Shown here piece by piece: positions 26,934 to 35,909 of a stretch of 64,000 nucleotides of DNA. The notes beneath the pieces are model-generated. The model had not been told where the DNA came from and searched no databases. It saw nothing but the letters and a program-made list of their open reading frames with translations. The stretch covers positions 2,480,001 to 2,544,000 of the forward strand of contig NZ_CP012676.1 in the NCBI RefSeq assembly GCF_001294575.1, written 5' to 3'. The stretch is from Pseudomonas versuta (GTDB taxonomy: Bacteria; Pseudomonadota; Gammaproteobacteria; Pseudomonadales; Pseudomonadaceae). Every line of letters starts with the position of its first letter. Position 1 is the stretch's first letter. The position numbers were made by a program, and so were the translations under genes.

Positions 26934-29900
26934 TCACAGGGTTTTTGCGCCGTTCTCGCCAAGGAATATCTGCCCCGGCAGCGTGAAGTTGCGCAACTTG
27001 AGCAAGGCCAGCGGCCCGGCATCCAGTTCGGTGCGCAGGTGCCAGGTCAACCCCAGCCCGTCCGGAGCATCGAGCACCAGCCGGTAGCGGCTCTCTCCAT
27101 CATTCAGCGGCGTGACCCGGGCTTGTTCCAGCAGGCGGATCAACCCCCAGGTGCCCGGGTAATCACCAAACAAACGTTCGCCGGTGCGCACGCTGATCCA
27201 GCTCAGGCTCGCCCCCGGATGGTCGCTGCTGCCCGGCCAGTTGAAGCGCTGCCAGAACTCTCGCTGGTTGAAGTACTCATGTTTGGCCCCGTTGAAAATG
27301 AAGGTGGTCTGCACCACATCGCGCACCGCTTTGCCTTGCAACTCAAAGCTCAGGCCCATGCCACCGTCGGTGTAGAGCACATCCGCCAAGTGGCTCAGCT
27401 GGTTGATCGCCGCCACAAACTGCGGGGTCAAACGCAGGCCCTGCGCATGCTGAGGGTAGGCCACCCAGCGGCTGCCTTCCTTGCGCAAGACCCCGCTCAG
27501 CTGGCTTTGTAAAAAACGTTCGATGCGCCCCGAATCAGCCCGAATCATTTGCCCCAGCATCGCCAGCGAGGCATCGCTGCGGGTGTCGGCAAACGGGTAG
27601 CGCCCGACAAAAGCCGCCTGCCAGTCGCTGACAATCGCCCGCTGCCACTGGCTGTTGAGCCCCGCCGCCGAGGGCTGCAGCACCCGTTGCCAGGCTTGCT
27701 CCAGCGGTTGCACGAACAGCGTCTGGCCGACGTTGCTCCACTGTTCGCCAAGGCTGGCGGCCACCAGGCTGGCGTAGGACCGGGTGTCGGTGAGGTCGAT
27801 GCTCTTGCCCTGAAACACGCTTTGCGCCAGCGCCTGGGTCATGGCCTGCGGGTCGGGCGCGGTGCTCACTTGCTGCAGTTTCAAGCGCACCCGGGTGACC
27901 CGAGTCAGGTAGGCCTGCAGGCTCAAGCGCTCGGTCTCGGTATTGCCCGCCGGGTCCTTGCCCAGCAAGCTCAGCAGCGGACCGAACGTGGCGTCCAGCG
28001 GGCTGCCCGGGCCACGGACTTGCTGGTCGATCGCTTCGACCTTGTCCTGGTTCATCAACTGCTGCGCCGACTTCATCAGCGAGTCAGCCAGGGCCTGGCT
28101 GCGGGTGCCGGCCTGGCCCTGATAGGCCAGGGTGTTCATCAGCGCAATCAGCGGCGACTGGCGCACATCGCTGATCAGGGTCAATTGATCGATCACCCCC
28201 GGCAAGCTGGCGGCCTGCTGCCAGCGCAGGCTGTTGAGAAAATCCAGCCAGGCGTTGGCGTAGTCCTGAAAGTAGCGTTCGGTGAGGCGTTCGCGCAGTT
28301 CGTCAGGGGTCAGTTGTTGGGCGATCTCGGCCTGATTGTCGCTGAGCACCCAGTCGATTTCCTCGCGCCGGGCGTCGGCGATCTGTTCAATCCCCCGGCG
28401 CACCTGACCCTCCCAGGCCTGGCGGGTGAACACCCCCGGCACCCGCGCCGCCGTGGAGAACAGCGCCGCCGCGTCGGTTTCAGCCACCATCTGCTGCAAG
28501 CTCAAATCAGGGTAATGATGGGCCGCCGCGTCGAGCACCTGACGGTACAAGTGGGTGTCGGCGTTGCGCTGGCCCAACTGGCTGAGCAGGATCTGGCGCG
28601 CCTGCGCCACCAGCCCCGGGTCGGCCTTGATGGCCCACTGCGGATTCGCCGCCAGATGCTCACCGTAGAACTGCCACAGGCTCGGCGACAGCGCTTGCCA
28701 GAGCCCCGGCGACACCCCGTCGCGCAGCGGGTCGGCGTTGCCCAGCGCCTTGACCAAAAAGCTCGCATCGGCTTTTTCCGGGCGCGCCAGCATCAAGTAG
28801 GCCTTCAATTGTTCATAGGCGCCTTGCGCCCGTTCGGCCCGTTGCGGGCTGCCCGCCGGCGAGCGGATCAAGGCATTGAGCTGGCGCTGCAACCTGGCCG
28901 TCGTCAGGTCACGCAGCACGCTATTGTTGGCCTCGACATAGCGCGGCCACATGACCTCCAGCAGGTGCTGGTTCTGGCTCAGGCCAAAACGCAGATACCA
29001 GGGCTCGCCATGTTCGGCGCGATAATCCAGGCGTCCCAGCTCGCGCACCAGATCGTTGAACGCCCTCAGTTGCTCGTCCGCATTGCCCGGCTGCTGCAAC
29101 GCCGCCAAGGAGCTTTGCACTTGGGCGATCTGCACCCGGTTGCTGATAAACGACAGCAACAACCCCGCGCCCCACACCAGCGCCAAACCCAGCGCTAGCC
29201 CATAAGCAACCCGCGGAGCGCTCCAGCCCAATCGACGGCGCCCGGACTTGTCGCCCAGCACCCCGTGCCACGCCGCAGGTGCCAGCCAGTCATGTTTCGA
29301 TTCATGGGTCGGGGCCGCCAGCGGCAGGCTGAACCACAACCCGCGCAACGGCACGCCATGGCCGAAACAGGCGGCCAGCCGCGCCAGGGTACACCGCCAG
29401 CGGGCAATGCCCCCGACCTGCAAATCCCGCGACAGACGCAGCAAAAAATCGTGACTCCTGTCGGTGTTCATCTGCTCCAGCCCCTCACGACGCAGAGGCT
29501 CGAGCAAGGTATTCAGCGCAGTTTCCAGCGCCGCAGCGCTGTCTCGTGCAGGCAACCGGCAACCGACCTCCTGCAGCTTGCGCGAGGGCTGCGGCCAGGC
29601 ACTCTCGCAGACCTGCCACAGGTACAACGGCAACTGCCAGTGCAGGCTGCGGGCCAGGCTCTGCAACTGCCGCGCACCCGAGGTCGTTGCCCCGTCATCG
29701 GCGTACTGGGCTGCAGTCAATGCCCAGACCACCCCGTCCAGCGCACGCCAGCGGCTGAGCCCGGCCCAATTGCGCTGGAACGACTCTGCCGCCAGCAGCG
29801 CGCTGCCACCCCACAACAGCACGGTGCCCTGCCCCTCCAGCCACTTCTGCGCGGCCAGGGTCGGAGCCACGGCTTCGATTTCTGCCGGCTCACCCACCAC

Positions 29901-30272
29901 CAGCAACAGCCGGACTTTATAGCGCCAGAAGAGGCCGTATTGGGTTTGCAAATATTGAGTTAACTGCGACTGGTGATCCGGTGTATCCGGCTTCTTGGAA
30001 GGTGACAATGGCGACCAACGGGAGCCATATACCAGCTTGCGGATCCCGCGCAGAACAATCTGCCAGGTGATGAGTGCCATACCGAACAATAATGCCCACA
30101 GCAATAAGCCCTTAAGCAGCAGTTCCTGCATGACGGCACGACTGCTGACCCGGGGCTCCATCAACCACCACCAGATCATCGCGCCCGTAGCCACCAGCAA
30201 CGCCAGGATCACCGCAAGCAGTAAGGCCGTACTCCAGGGGGAGATTTTTGGAGAATCAACTGTTTGAGTCAT
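26934..30272 (-). CDS. tssM: T6SS inner-membrane complex protein TssM (IcmF)
   Basis: 1112 residues. Two N-terminal membrane helices lie at about 12-35 and 48-68, a third near 375-395 (LALVWGAGLLLSFISN), followed by a large periplasmic region ending in the IcmF C-terminal domain. The start at 30272 (MTQTVDSPKISPW) matches the family; the longer frame overlaps the accessory gene. The cytoplasmic domain reads LLLVVGEPAEIEAV where many TssM proteins have a GxxGxGKT Walker A loop, so NTP binding is unlikely, as in several VasK-type members. It builds the envelope channel with TssJ and TssL. Appears intact. Confidence 0.92.
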   Translation of the reverse strand: MTQTVDSPKISPWSTALLLAVILALLVATGAMIWWWLMEPRVSSRAVMQELLLKGLLLWALLFGMALITWQIVLRGIRKLVYGSRWSPLSPSKKPDTPDHQSQLTQYLQTQYGLFWRYKVRLLLVVGEPAEIEAVAPTLAAQKWLEGQGTVLLWGGSALLAAESFQRNWAGLSRWRALDGVVWALTAAQYADDGATTSGARQLQSLARSLHWQLPLYLWQVCESAWPQPSRKLQEVGCRLPARDSAAALETALNTLLEPLRREGLEQMNTDRSHDFLLRLSRDLQVGGIARWRCTLARLAACFGHGVPLRGLWFSLPLAAPTHESKHDWLAPAAWHGVLGDKSGRRRLGWSAPRVAYGLALGLALVWGAGLLLSFISNRVQIAQVQSSLAALQQPGNADEQLRAFNDLVRELGRLDYRAEHGEPWYLRFGLSQNQHLLEVMWPRYVEANNSVLRDLTTARLQRQLNALIRSPAGSPQRAERAQGAYEQLKAYLMLARPEKADASFLVKALGNADPLRDGVSPGLWQALSPSLWQFYGEHLAANPQWAIKADPGLVAQARQILLSQLGQRNADTHLYRQVLDAAAHHYPDLSLQQMVAETDAAALFSTAARVPGVFTRQAWEGQVRRGIEQIADARREEIDWVLSDNQAEIAQQLTPDELRERLTERYFQDYANAWLDFLNSLRWQQAASLPGVIDQLTLISDVRQSPLIALMNTLAYQGQAGTRSQALADSLMKSAQQLMNQDKVEAIDQQVRGPGSPLDATFGPLLSLLGKDPAGNTETERLSLQAYLTRVTRVRLKLQQVSTAPDPQAMTQALAQSVFQGKSIDLTDTRSYASLVAASLGEQWSNVGQTLFVQPLEQAWQRVLQPSAAGLNSQWQRAIVSDWQAAFVGRYPFADTRSDASLAMLGQMIRADSGRIERFLQSQLSGVLRKEGSRWVAYPQHAQGLRLTPQFVAAINQLSHLADVLYTDGGMGLSFELQGKAVRDVVQTTFIFNGAKHEYFNQREFWQRFNWPGSSDHPGASLSWISVRTGERLFGDYPGTWGLIRLLEQARVTPLNDGESRYRLVLDAPDGLGLTWHLRTELDAGPLALLKLRNFTLPGQIFLGENGAKTL

Positions 30273-31389
30273 GGGGGTGCACGATTCCAAGGGCCAGAGT
30301 GTGATGAGGGTCGTTCGCCAGCCAGGCGCAAGGCACCTGATGCTGCTCGACATACCAGGCAGCCAGCGTTTGTACGACCATGGCTTGCAGACTTTCCAGG
30401 GCGCCAAAATTGGCGTCTTGCACGTGCTGCCTGGTGTTCCAGCCGGAAGCAGACAGATCAGGCACCTTAGGCTGAGAAAACGTCACGCAGATTGGCGTCG
30501 GTGCCGCCAGCTCGCTCTGTTGTAGCGCTCGCCTGGCCACCGCAGGCAGGGAGTCCGTATCTGCCGCAAACCATTCCCCCCGAGAAAAGCCCACGCCACC
30601 TTCCGGGCCGAGCACCCAGAGCACCGCGGCTTCGCCTGCCGGCAAGCGGCTTTCCTGCTGCAAAGGCGAAGACTCGCAACCGGCACAGAGAATGCGGGCA
30701 GTTGCAGGAGCACCCTGCAGTTGATCAATAACCGCATCCAGGCTCTGCATCCCCTGCCACGGTTCGGGCTGATCGGGCAGTTGAACCTGCGCCTAACAGC
30801 GTGCCATCTGCTCGACAAATGCTTGCCAGGCCGCCATTGAGCCCTGCCAGTAGCAACGTAATGGCTCAACGGCTGAATCTTCAGTGCGCTGCTGTTGCCA
30901 CTGTAGAGCGAGCAAAATCGCCAGATTGCGCTCACGTTCGGCGACCTCTTTCCCAAACACCTGACCCAGGCGTAACGTCTGACCTTCGTCGGTTTTAGCC
31001 GGTGCGGGAGGCTGATGGTCCGGACTGAACAGCCGGCGCCCGTGTTGTGATGTGCTGCATGTCGCGCCCAACAGTACAGACTCGACCAGCGCGACCTTCT
31101 CCCGATGGCGCTTCCACCAGACCTCACCTGCTTGCTGCGCCGCCTCGGCATAACACAGTGCGTTATGCCGATTGAAGCGCACGTACAACACGCGCAACAA
31201 CAGGGCCAGCAGCCATACCAGCACTGCTAAAGCGCCACCGACAACCGCCGTGCGCGGCTCGATAAACGAACCCAAAGCCACACCGGCACTGCCCGACAGC
31301 ACCAGCAATGCAACAGCCCATGCCAGCCAGCGCGAATACACCGGCGCCGGTGCCACGGGATAGGCGGCAAACTCGGGCGCGGTATTCAT
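30256..31389 (-). pseudogene. T6SS-associated two-helix membrane protein, split by amber codon
   Basis: From ATG 31389 the frame reads EFAAYPVAPAPVYSRWLAW with two membrane helices (about 19-40 and 46-65), then a soluble part to EQMARC, where TAG occupies 30793-30795 (codon 199). The same frame resumes AQVQLPDQPEPWQGMQSLDAVIDQLQGAP and runs to 30256, overlapping tssM by 17 bases. The intact product would be 377 residues, the kind of protein found between PAAR and tssM in related loci, of unknown function. Two separate genes are possible, but no ribosome-binding site supports a second start at 30750. Confidence 0.7.
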
Positions 31390-31643
31390 GAAGCCACCAG
31401 ACTGTCTGGCATTGAACTGACCAGCGTGCAGCCACAAGCGCTGCGATGACCGTGCAATGCCGCCGGCCGGTCATTTATATGCAGCAGATCACTGCCTTCG
31501 GCGATCTCGGTCCGGCCGTGCAGATTGCAGTGCACCGCATCGCCCTGACAGGCAATCGGCTTGCCGTGACACTCGTAATGTCCCTCCAGCACTTCGCCTC
31601 CATATTCTCTTAACGTGTCTCCCTGACGGATCACCGGTTTCAT
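31386..31643 (-). CDS. PAAR-domain spike-tip protein
   Basis: 85 residues, only the PAAR domain. It begins MKPVIRQGDTLREYGGEVLEG, has CHGKPIACQGDAVHC and ends RPAALHGHRSACGCTLV; cysteines and histidines match the zinc-binding tip. It sharpens the VgrG spike. No C-terminal toxin is attached. The start at 31643 is chosen by family; its stop overlaps the next gene's start by four bases. Confidence 0.9.
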   Translation of the reverse strand: MKPVIRQGDTLREYGGEVLEGHYECHGKPIACQGDAVHCNLHGRTEIAEGSDLLHINDRPAALHGHRSACGCTLVSSMPDSLVAS

Positions 31644-31671
31644 CGCTACACCTCCAGATATAGGCTGCACA

Positions 31672-32187
31672 TTACTGCGGACATGATTGAGGCTCCGGCA
31701 AGTGCAGCGGGGTTTTGATCGGGTATTCGGGGCTGCCGTAGGCATCACAGGACGTAGTGACCTGGAGCTCATCGCACGGCAGAAAGTGCACGGTCAGGCC
31801 GCAGACTTTTTGACCGGTGTAGTCGGGGACGGGGACTACTTTGCTGTGTTGGCGTTTTTGAGCCTCCATTTTTTCAAGCCAAGAGTTATAGCGGGCTCGA
31901 TCAGCAAAACCGGGAAAACCTTTAGAACCTGCTACACCCGTTTCCCAATCAACACGCACCGTCAGCCCCGGTTGCCAGCGCGACGGTGCGCTGTAACAGC
32001 AACCTCCCCCGCCACCCTGATACGGGCCGATGATGTCGAGGCCCGAACGGCCGTCCACACTGAAGCGGTTAATGGCCCAGTGGGTGTGATTGATGGCTTC
32101 GAGTGTGCTGGCCTGAGCGCTTTGCACGAGCACAGCCCCGACCATGGCGCAGATTCTGACGAGCAAACGGCTCTTTATTGCGGACAT
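31672..32187 (-). CDS. DUF3304 protein, copy 1 of tandem pair
   Basis: 171 residues with an N-terminal signal sequence (about 1-26, ending AQA). The mature domain opens STLEAINHTHWAINRFSVDG, followed by GPYQGGGGGCCYSAPSRW, VRVDWETG, and the conserved end KVCGLTVHFLPCDELQ ... PEYPIKTPLHLPEP. This is DUF3304, often found in T6SS effector islands and suspected to act as periplasmic immunity. It is almost identical to the neighbouring copy over most of its length, a recent duplication. The cognate toxin is not in the island. Confidence 0.85.
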   Translation of the reverse strand: MSAIKSRLLVRICAMVGAVLVQSAQASTLEAINHTHWAINRFSVDGRSGLDIIGPYQGGGGGCCYSAPSRWQPGLTVRVDWETGVAGSKGFPGFADRARYNSWLEKMEAQKRQHSKVVPVPDYTGQKVCGLTVHFLPCDELQVTTSCDAYGSPEYPIKTPLHLPEPQSCPQ

Positions 32188-32708
32188 GACTGAGGCTCCG
32201 GCAGGTGCAGTGGGGTTTTGATCGGGTATTCGGGGCTGCCGAAGGCGTAGCAGGACGTAGTGACCTGGAGCTCATCGCACGGCAGGAAGTGCACGGTCAG
32301 GCCACAGACTTTTTGGCCGGTGTAGTCGGGGACGGGGACTACTTTGCTGAGTTGGCGTTTTTGGGCATTCACTTTTTGCTTCCATGCAAAATACTTAGGC
32401 CTATCGGCAAAACCGGGAAATTCATCCGCAAGTTCACTGACTCCACTTGCCCCCGTTTCCCAATCAACACGCACCGTAAGCCCCGGCTGCCAGCGCGACG
32501 GCGCGCTGTAACAGCAACCTCCCCCGCCACCCTGGTACGGGCCGATGATGTCGAGGCCCGAACGGCCATCCACACTGAAGCGGTTGATCGCCCAGTGGGT
32601 GTGATTGATGGCTTCGAGCGTGCTGGCCTTGGCGTTGTGCACGAGCAAAACGCCAACTAGCGTACCGAGCAAGACGCTGCGATACCTGCCGTCCCTGGAT
32701 CTGGGCAT
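32175..32708 (-). CDS. DUF3304 protein, copy 2 of tandem pair
   Basis: 177 residues; start at 32708 with AGGA nine bases upstream. Signal sequence to about residue 30 (VLLVHNAKA), then the same DUF3304 domain. It differs from copy 1 mainly in the signal peptide and in a central stretch (GVSELADEFPGFADRPKYFAWKQ). It starts five bases after the DUF4123 gene stop, with no room for an effector gene, and overlaps copy 1 by 13 bases. A role as immunity protein is inferred from location. Confidence 0.85.
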   Translation of the reverse strand: MPRSRDGRYRSVLLGTLVGVLLVHNAKASTLEAINHTHWAINRFSVDGRSGLDIIGPYQGGGGGCCYSAPSRWQPGLTVRVDWETGASGVSELADEFPGFADRPKYFAWKQKVNAQKRQLSKVVPVPDYTGQKVCGLTVHFLPCDELQVTTSCYAFGSPEYPIKTPLHLPEPQSCPQ

Positions 32709-32713
32709 AAGGT

Positions 32714-33514
32714 TCAATTCCTGTTTTGTCCGGGGCGGTGCGCACAGAGCTTGCGCAACCTTTCGAGGGTGTAGGCTTCGCGTTGCGCAGTCAGCAGCAA
32801 CCCGTCCCGGGTGGCGTCCAGCATTGCCGCGAAGCAAATCTGAAAGCGTTCTTCTGCGCTCCCTTCACACGGCAAGGCATCGGCAAGACTCAGCATCGCC
32901 AGCGTGGCATCGCTGGCGCAGCAAAGGGTTTCCAGCTGGCTGTCGCTCAGTTCAATGGGGGCGAAGTCTTCGGGCCAGTCAGGGTTATCGGGGGCTCCCA
33001 AAAGCCTTTCGGCAAGACCGTCGCGATCGAGCCAGCTCCAGAAGACCGCCGGACGCAACAATTGCTGCTGCTGTTCGGGTTCAAGCACATGACTGAAAAG
33101 CAACGGAAACAGACGCGGATCGTAGTAGCGCAACAGGCCGGAACAGCCACCATTACTCGCTTCCAGGCAGCGTCCGAGATGTTCGGCCACGACCTGAAAA
33201 GGCCAGAGGGAGGCCAGCACCAGCAACTGCGAACGGCCACCCAGCGCTTGCACCAGACCCACCAGCCACTGGCGCTGCAGGGGCTGCGCCAGATCGACGC
33301 GCACCAGCAACGGCGCCTCATCCTCCAGGCCGGCCTCCGGCAACCCGGTGAATAATGAGTGCCATGGCAACGAAGGCTCGACACTCAGAACACTGGGGAG
33401 CAACGCAGAGTCAGCGGCGGCCTGATCAATAATGATATCCAGGCTGGTGATGCTGACTTGTGCGCAGCAAACCTCCAACAGCTCGATCCAGGTATCCCGA
33501 TCAACAGAACTCAT
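32714..33514 (-). CDS. DUF4123 T6SS effector-loading adaptor
   Basis: 266 residues. Start at 33514 (MSSVDRDTWIELLEVC), overlapping the vgrG stop by four bases. DUF4123 traits include the PLLVRVDLAQPLQRQWLVGLVQ block, ASLWPFQVVAEHLG, and LLRYYDPRLFPLL, where the RYYDPR motif is diagnostic. These adaptors hold an effector and load it on the matching VgrG C-terminus. Normally the effector gene follows; here DUF3304 follows directly, so the adaptor looks orphaned. Confidence 0.88.
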   Translation of the reverse strand: MSSVDRDTWIELLEVCCAQVSITSLDIIIDQAAADSALLPSVLSVEPSLPWHSLFTGLPEAGLEDEAPLLVRVDLAQPLQRQWLVGLVQALGGRSQLLVLASLWPFQVVAEHLGRCLEASNGGCSGLLRYYDPRLFPLLFSHVLEPEQQQQLLRPAVFWSWLDRDGLAERLLGAPDNPDWPEDFAPIELSDSQLETLCCASDATLAMLSLADALPCEGSAEERFQICFAAMLDATRDGLLLTAQREAYTLERLRKLCAHRPGQNRN

Positions 33515-35907
33515 GCTTGCGCCTCTCTGGCTACAAAACCCTGTGCCGCAGCAGTGGCTTTTTTCAGGCACTCCTTGCACACCGAATCGGGCAATTCAGG
33601 GAGGGGGAAATCTGCACTGGATGCCGGATTCAGGCGGTGCTGCCCTTTAACGCTGATCAGCCCCGGGCCGTGAATCTGGATCTCGCCTTGCGGGGTAATA
33701 CGGATATAGGCACCCCCACAGCCCAGGGTGATGCCGTTTTTGGCGGTCACTTGCAGGTGCCCCAGCACCGATTGCAGGGTGATGTCCTGCTGGGCGATCA
33801 GGTTCATTACGTCGCCGTGGGATTCGATTGCCAGCGGGCCTTTGCCCGAGACCAGGCGCATGCCTTCTTGCTGGGCCAGCAGCGAGATGGCCTGGTTGGC
33901 GTGAAGGGACAGGCGCTGGGCAGCGGCCAGGTTGATTTCGTCATTGCTTTGCACATACAGCGCCTCGCCACTTTTCAGCAGCAGGCTGGCCGGGGTTACC
34001 GCACCGATGCCCTTGGGTGCGCTGAGCAGGATCGCCGGGGCGTCGAGCTCTTTGGCGCTGTCCTGAAACTGCTGCAGACCGTCAATCGCGGGCGGGCGGC
34101 TGTGGTGGGCCCGGGCGATGATTTGCCAGTCGGCCACTTGCTGTTTCGCTCCCTGCACCAGGCTAGTGGCCGATTGCATGGCCAGAACCTCGCCCTGGGC
34201 CTTGAGCTGTTCATCGGCACTGATAAACAGGCCCTTGCCACCCCGAATCGCCCCCCGGCCATCGGTGCGCAGTTCAAAACCTTCGCCGCGCTGTTTGCGC
34301 TGGGCATCGACGATGTGCCCCAGGTTCAACTGGCTCTTGCCGCTGTGCTCGGTGCTGAGTTTTACGTGCTCCTGGCCGCGGGTGTCGTCCATGCGCAATT
34401 TGTTGTTGGTCGGGGTGCGCAGCACGTTGCGCTTGTAGTTGCGCAAGTTCACAGGGTCCGGGCGCTCGTTGTCGTGCAAAGCGTGGGCGATGTACGGGCG
34501 GTCGGGGTCGCCCTGTTCGAAGGCCACCGCCACTTCGGTGCCGGGGATCAGGGGCAGGTGCAGGCCGTGGGTGCCACCGGCGTAGGGTCGGGCCAGGCGC
34601 AGCCACAGGCTTTCTACACCGGGCTGCCAGCTGTCGCGGTCGAACAGGAAGTTGACCTTGTAGCGACCTTCGAGGTCGATGTGGGCGTAGGGGTCGTGTT
34701 GCTGCGGGCTGGTGACCCGCGCCGCAACGGTACCGGCGATCTGGGGTTTGGCCTCAAGGGGCGGGCGAAAGCACACCGTTTGCGAGTACGGCATGGCTTC
34801 AAAGTTGACTTCGAAGCTGCGGTCGCGGGCGGCCCGGGTGGTGACTCGGGTGATGACTATGCGCGGCAGGAAGGCCTGGGGCGGGCCGCCGTTGACGGTC
34901 AGTACCTGGCCGGGGGCCAGGGTCGCGCTGCTGCTGACCCCGCTGAGGCCGGTGCGGCTGTTGAGGTAGCGTTCGTGGCGAATGCGCGCGTAGAAGTAGC
35001 CGCTTTCGGTTGGCAGGTCGTCGTCATAGGCGTAGCGGTCGCCCATTTCGGTGTAGGGCTCGGCGTAATGGTAGGCCTCGCCGTAGGTGCCGCTGGCGCC
35101 ACGGGTCTGGTCGAGTTCGCCGTCGAGATGGGCGTGGACGTTGCGCGGGTCATAGGCGCGGATGTTGACGTGGCGTTCCACCACCTGGTGGCTCGATTGC
35201 AGGGCCCAGACGCTGTCGTGGCCGCTGCTGCTCATGCCCGAGGGCGGCAGGTAGTCGACCTCGACGCCGAACTGGTAGAAGCGCTGGTGATCGTGAAATT
35301 CCACTACGTCGATGTTCAGGCGCTCATCGCGGGTGAAGCGGTACCAGATGCCGACCTCGGCCAGCAGCCGCGTGATGAAGGCCAGGTCGCTTTCGCCGTA
35401 CTGCATCACTTGCAGGCGCTTGGGGTATTCCCATAGCAGGTTGAAGAAAAAATCCTGGCCGCGAAAGTCGTGACGGCTGCGCAGGATGCTTTCGACAATT
35501 TCCGGCACCGTCTGGTGCTGGTAGATCCGGAACTGCCGGCCGCGACCCAGCAGCGCCAGGCGGGGTTCGAGGGTGATTTCGTAGCGGCCTTCGTCGCGTG
35601 AACCGGACAGGCGCCTGAAGCTGCTGATCACCCCGTTCAATGCCCGCAAGGGCTTGATCTCGGGCCGGACAAAACCCCGATAAGGCAGCGGTTTAAGGGG
35701 GGCGTAGAGGCTGAAACTGGCGTCTTTGCCGAGCATGGACTCGGCCGCGATATCAGTGTCGGTGCAAGTGAATTCAATCCGGTAGTTGAACACCTGGCTC
35801 AGGCCTTCGCGGCCCTCGAAGGCGAGGACGTCGAGCTGCGAAGTCACATTGCGTACCCACAGTTTATGGCGGCTGTGGTCAAAAAAAGTGCGCAGTTGAG
35901 TGGACAT
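33511..35907 (-). CDS. vgrG: T6SS spike protein VgrG (TssI)
   Basis: 798 residues. The gp27/gp44-like N-terminus (NVTSQLDVLAFEGREGLSQVFNY), the OB-fold region (DPYAHIDLEGRYKVNF, GTEVAVAFEQGDPDRPYI) and a DUF2345 beta-prism (LTVYA-like repeats, GITLGCGGAYIRITPQGEIQIHGPG) are in order. The last 25 or so residues (SVCKECLKKATAAAQ) form a short tail with a Cys-x-x-Cys pair, likely the adaptor contact. There is no C-terminal enzyme domain. It is three bases from tssH and overlaps DUF4123. Appears intact. Confidence 0.93.
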   Translation of the reverse strand: MSTQLRTFFDHSRHKLWVRNVTSQLDVLAFEGREGLSQVFNYRIEFTCTDTDIAAESMLGKDASFSLYAPLKPLPYRGFVRPEIKPLRALNGVISSFRRLSGSRDEGRYEITLEPRLALLGRGRQFRIYQHQTVPEIVESILRSRHDFRGQDFFFNLLWEYPKRLQVMQYGESDLAFITRLLAEVGIWYRFTRDERLNIDVVEFHDHQRFYQFGVEVDYLPPSGMSSSGHDSVWALQSSHQVVERHVNIRAYDPRNVHAHLDGELDQTRGASGTYGEAYHYAEPYTEMGDRYAYDDDLPTESGYFYARIRHERYLNSRTGLSGVSSSATLAPGQVLTVNGGPPQAFLPRIVITRVTTRAARDRSFEVNFEAMPYSQTVCFRPPLEAKPQIAGTVAARVTSPQQHDPYAHIDLEGRYKVNFLFDRDSWQPGVESLWLRLARPYAGGTHGLHLPLIPGTEVAVAFEQGDPDRPYIAHALHDNERPDPVNLRNYKRNVLRTPTNNKLRMDDTRGQEHVKLSTEHSGKSQLNLGHIVDAQRKQRGEGFELRTDGRGAIRGGKGLFISADEQLKAQGEVLAMQSATSLVQGAKQQVADWQIIARAHHSRPPAIDGLQQFQDSAKELDAPAILLSAPKGIGAVTPASLLLKSGEALYVQSNDEINLAAAQRLSLHANQAISLLAQQEGMRLVSGKGPLAIESHGDVMNLIAQQDITLQSVLGHLQVTAKNGITLGCGGAYIRITPQGEIQIHGPGLISVKGQHRLNPASSADFPLPELPDSVCKECLKKATAAAQGFVAREAQA

Positions 35908-35909
35908 GT

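Noticed and set aside
33460..35436. 658-codon plus-strand frame opposite vgrG
   Set aside because: Same reason; vgrG motifs are complete on the minus strand.
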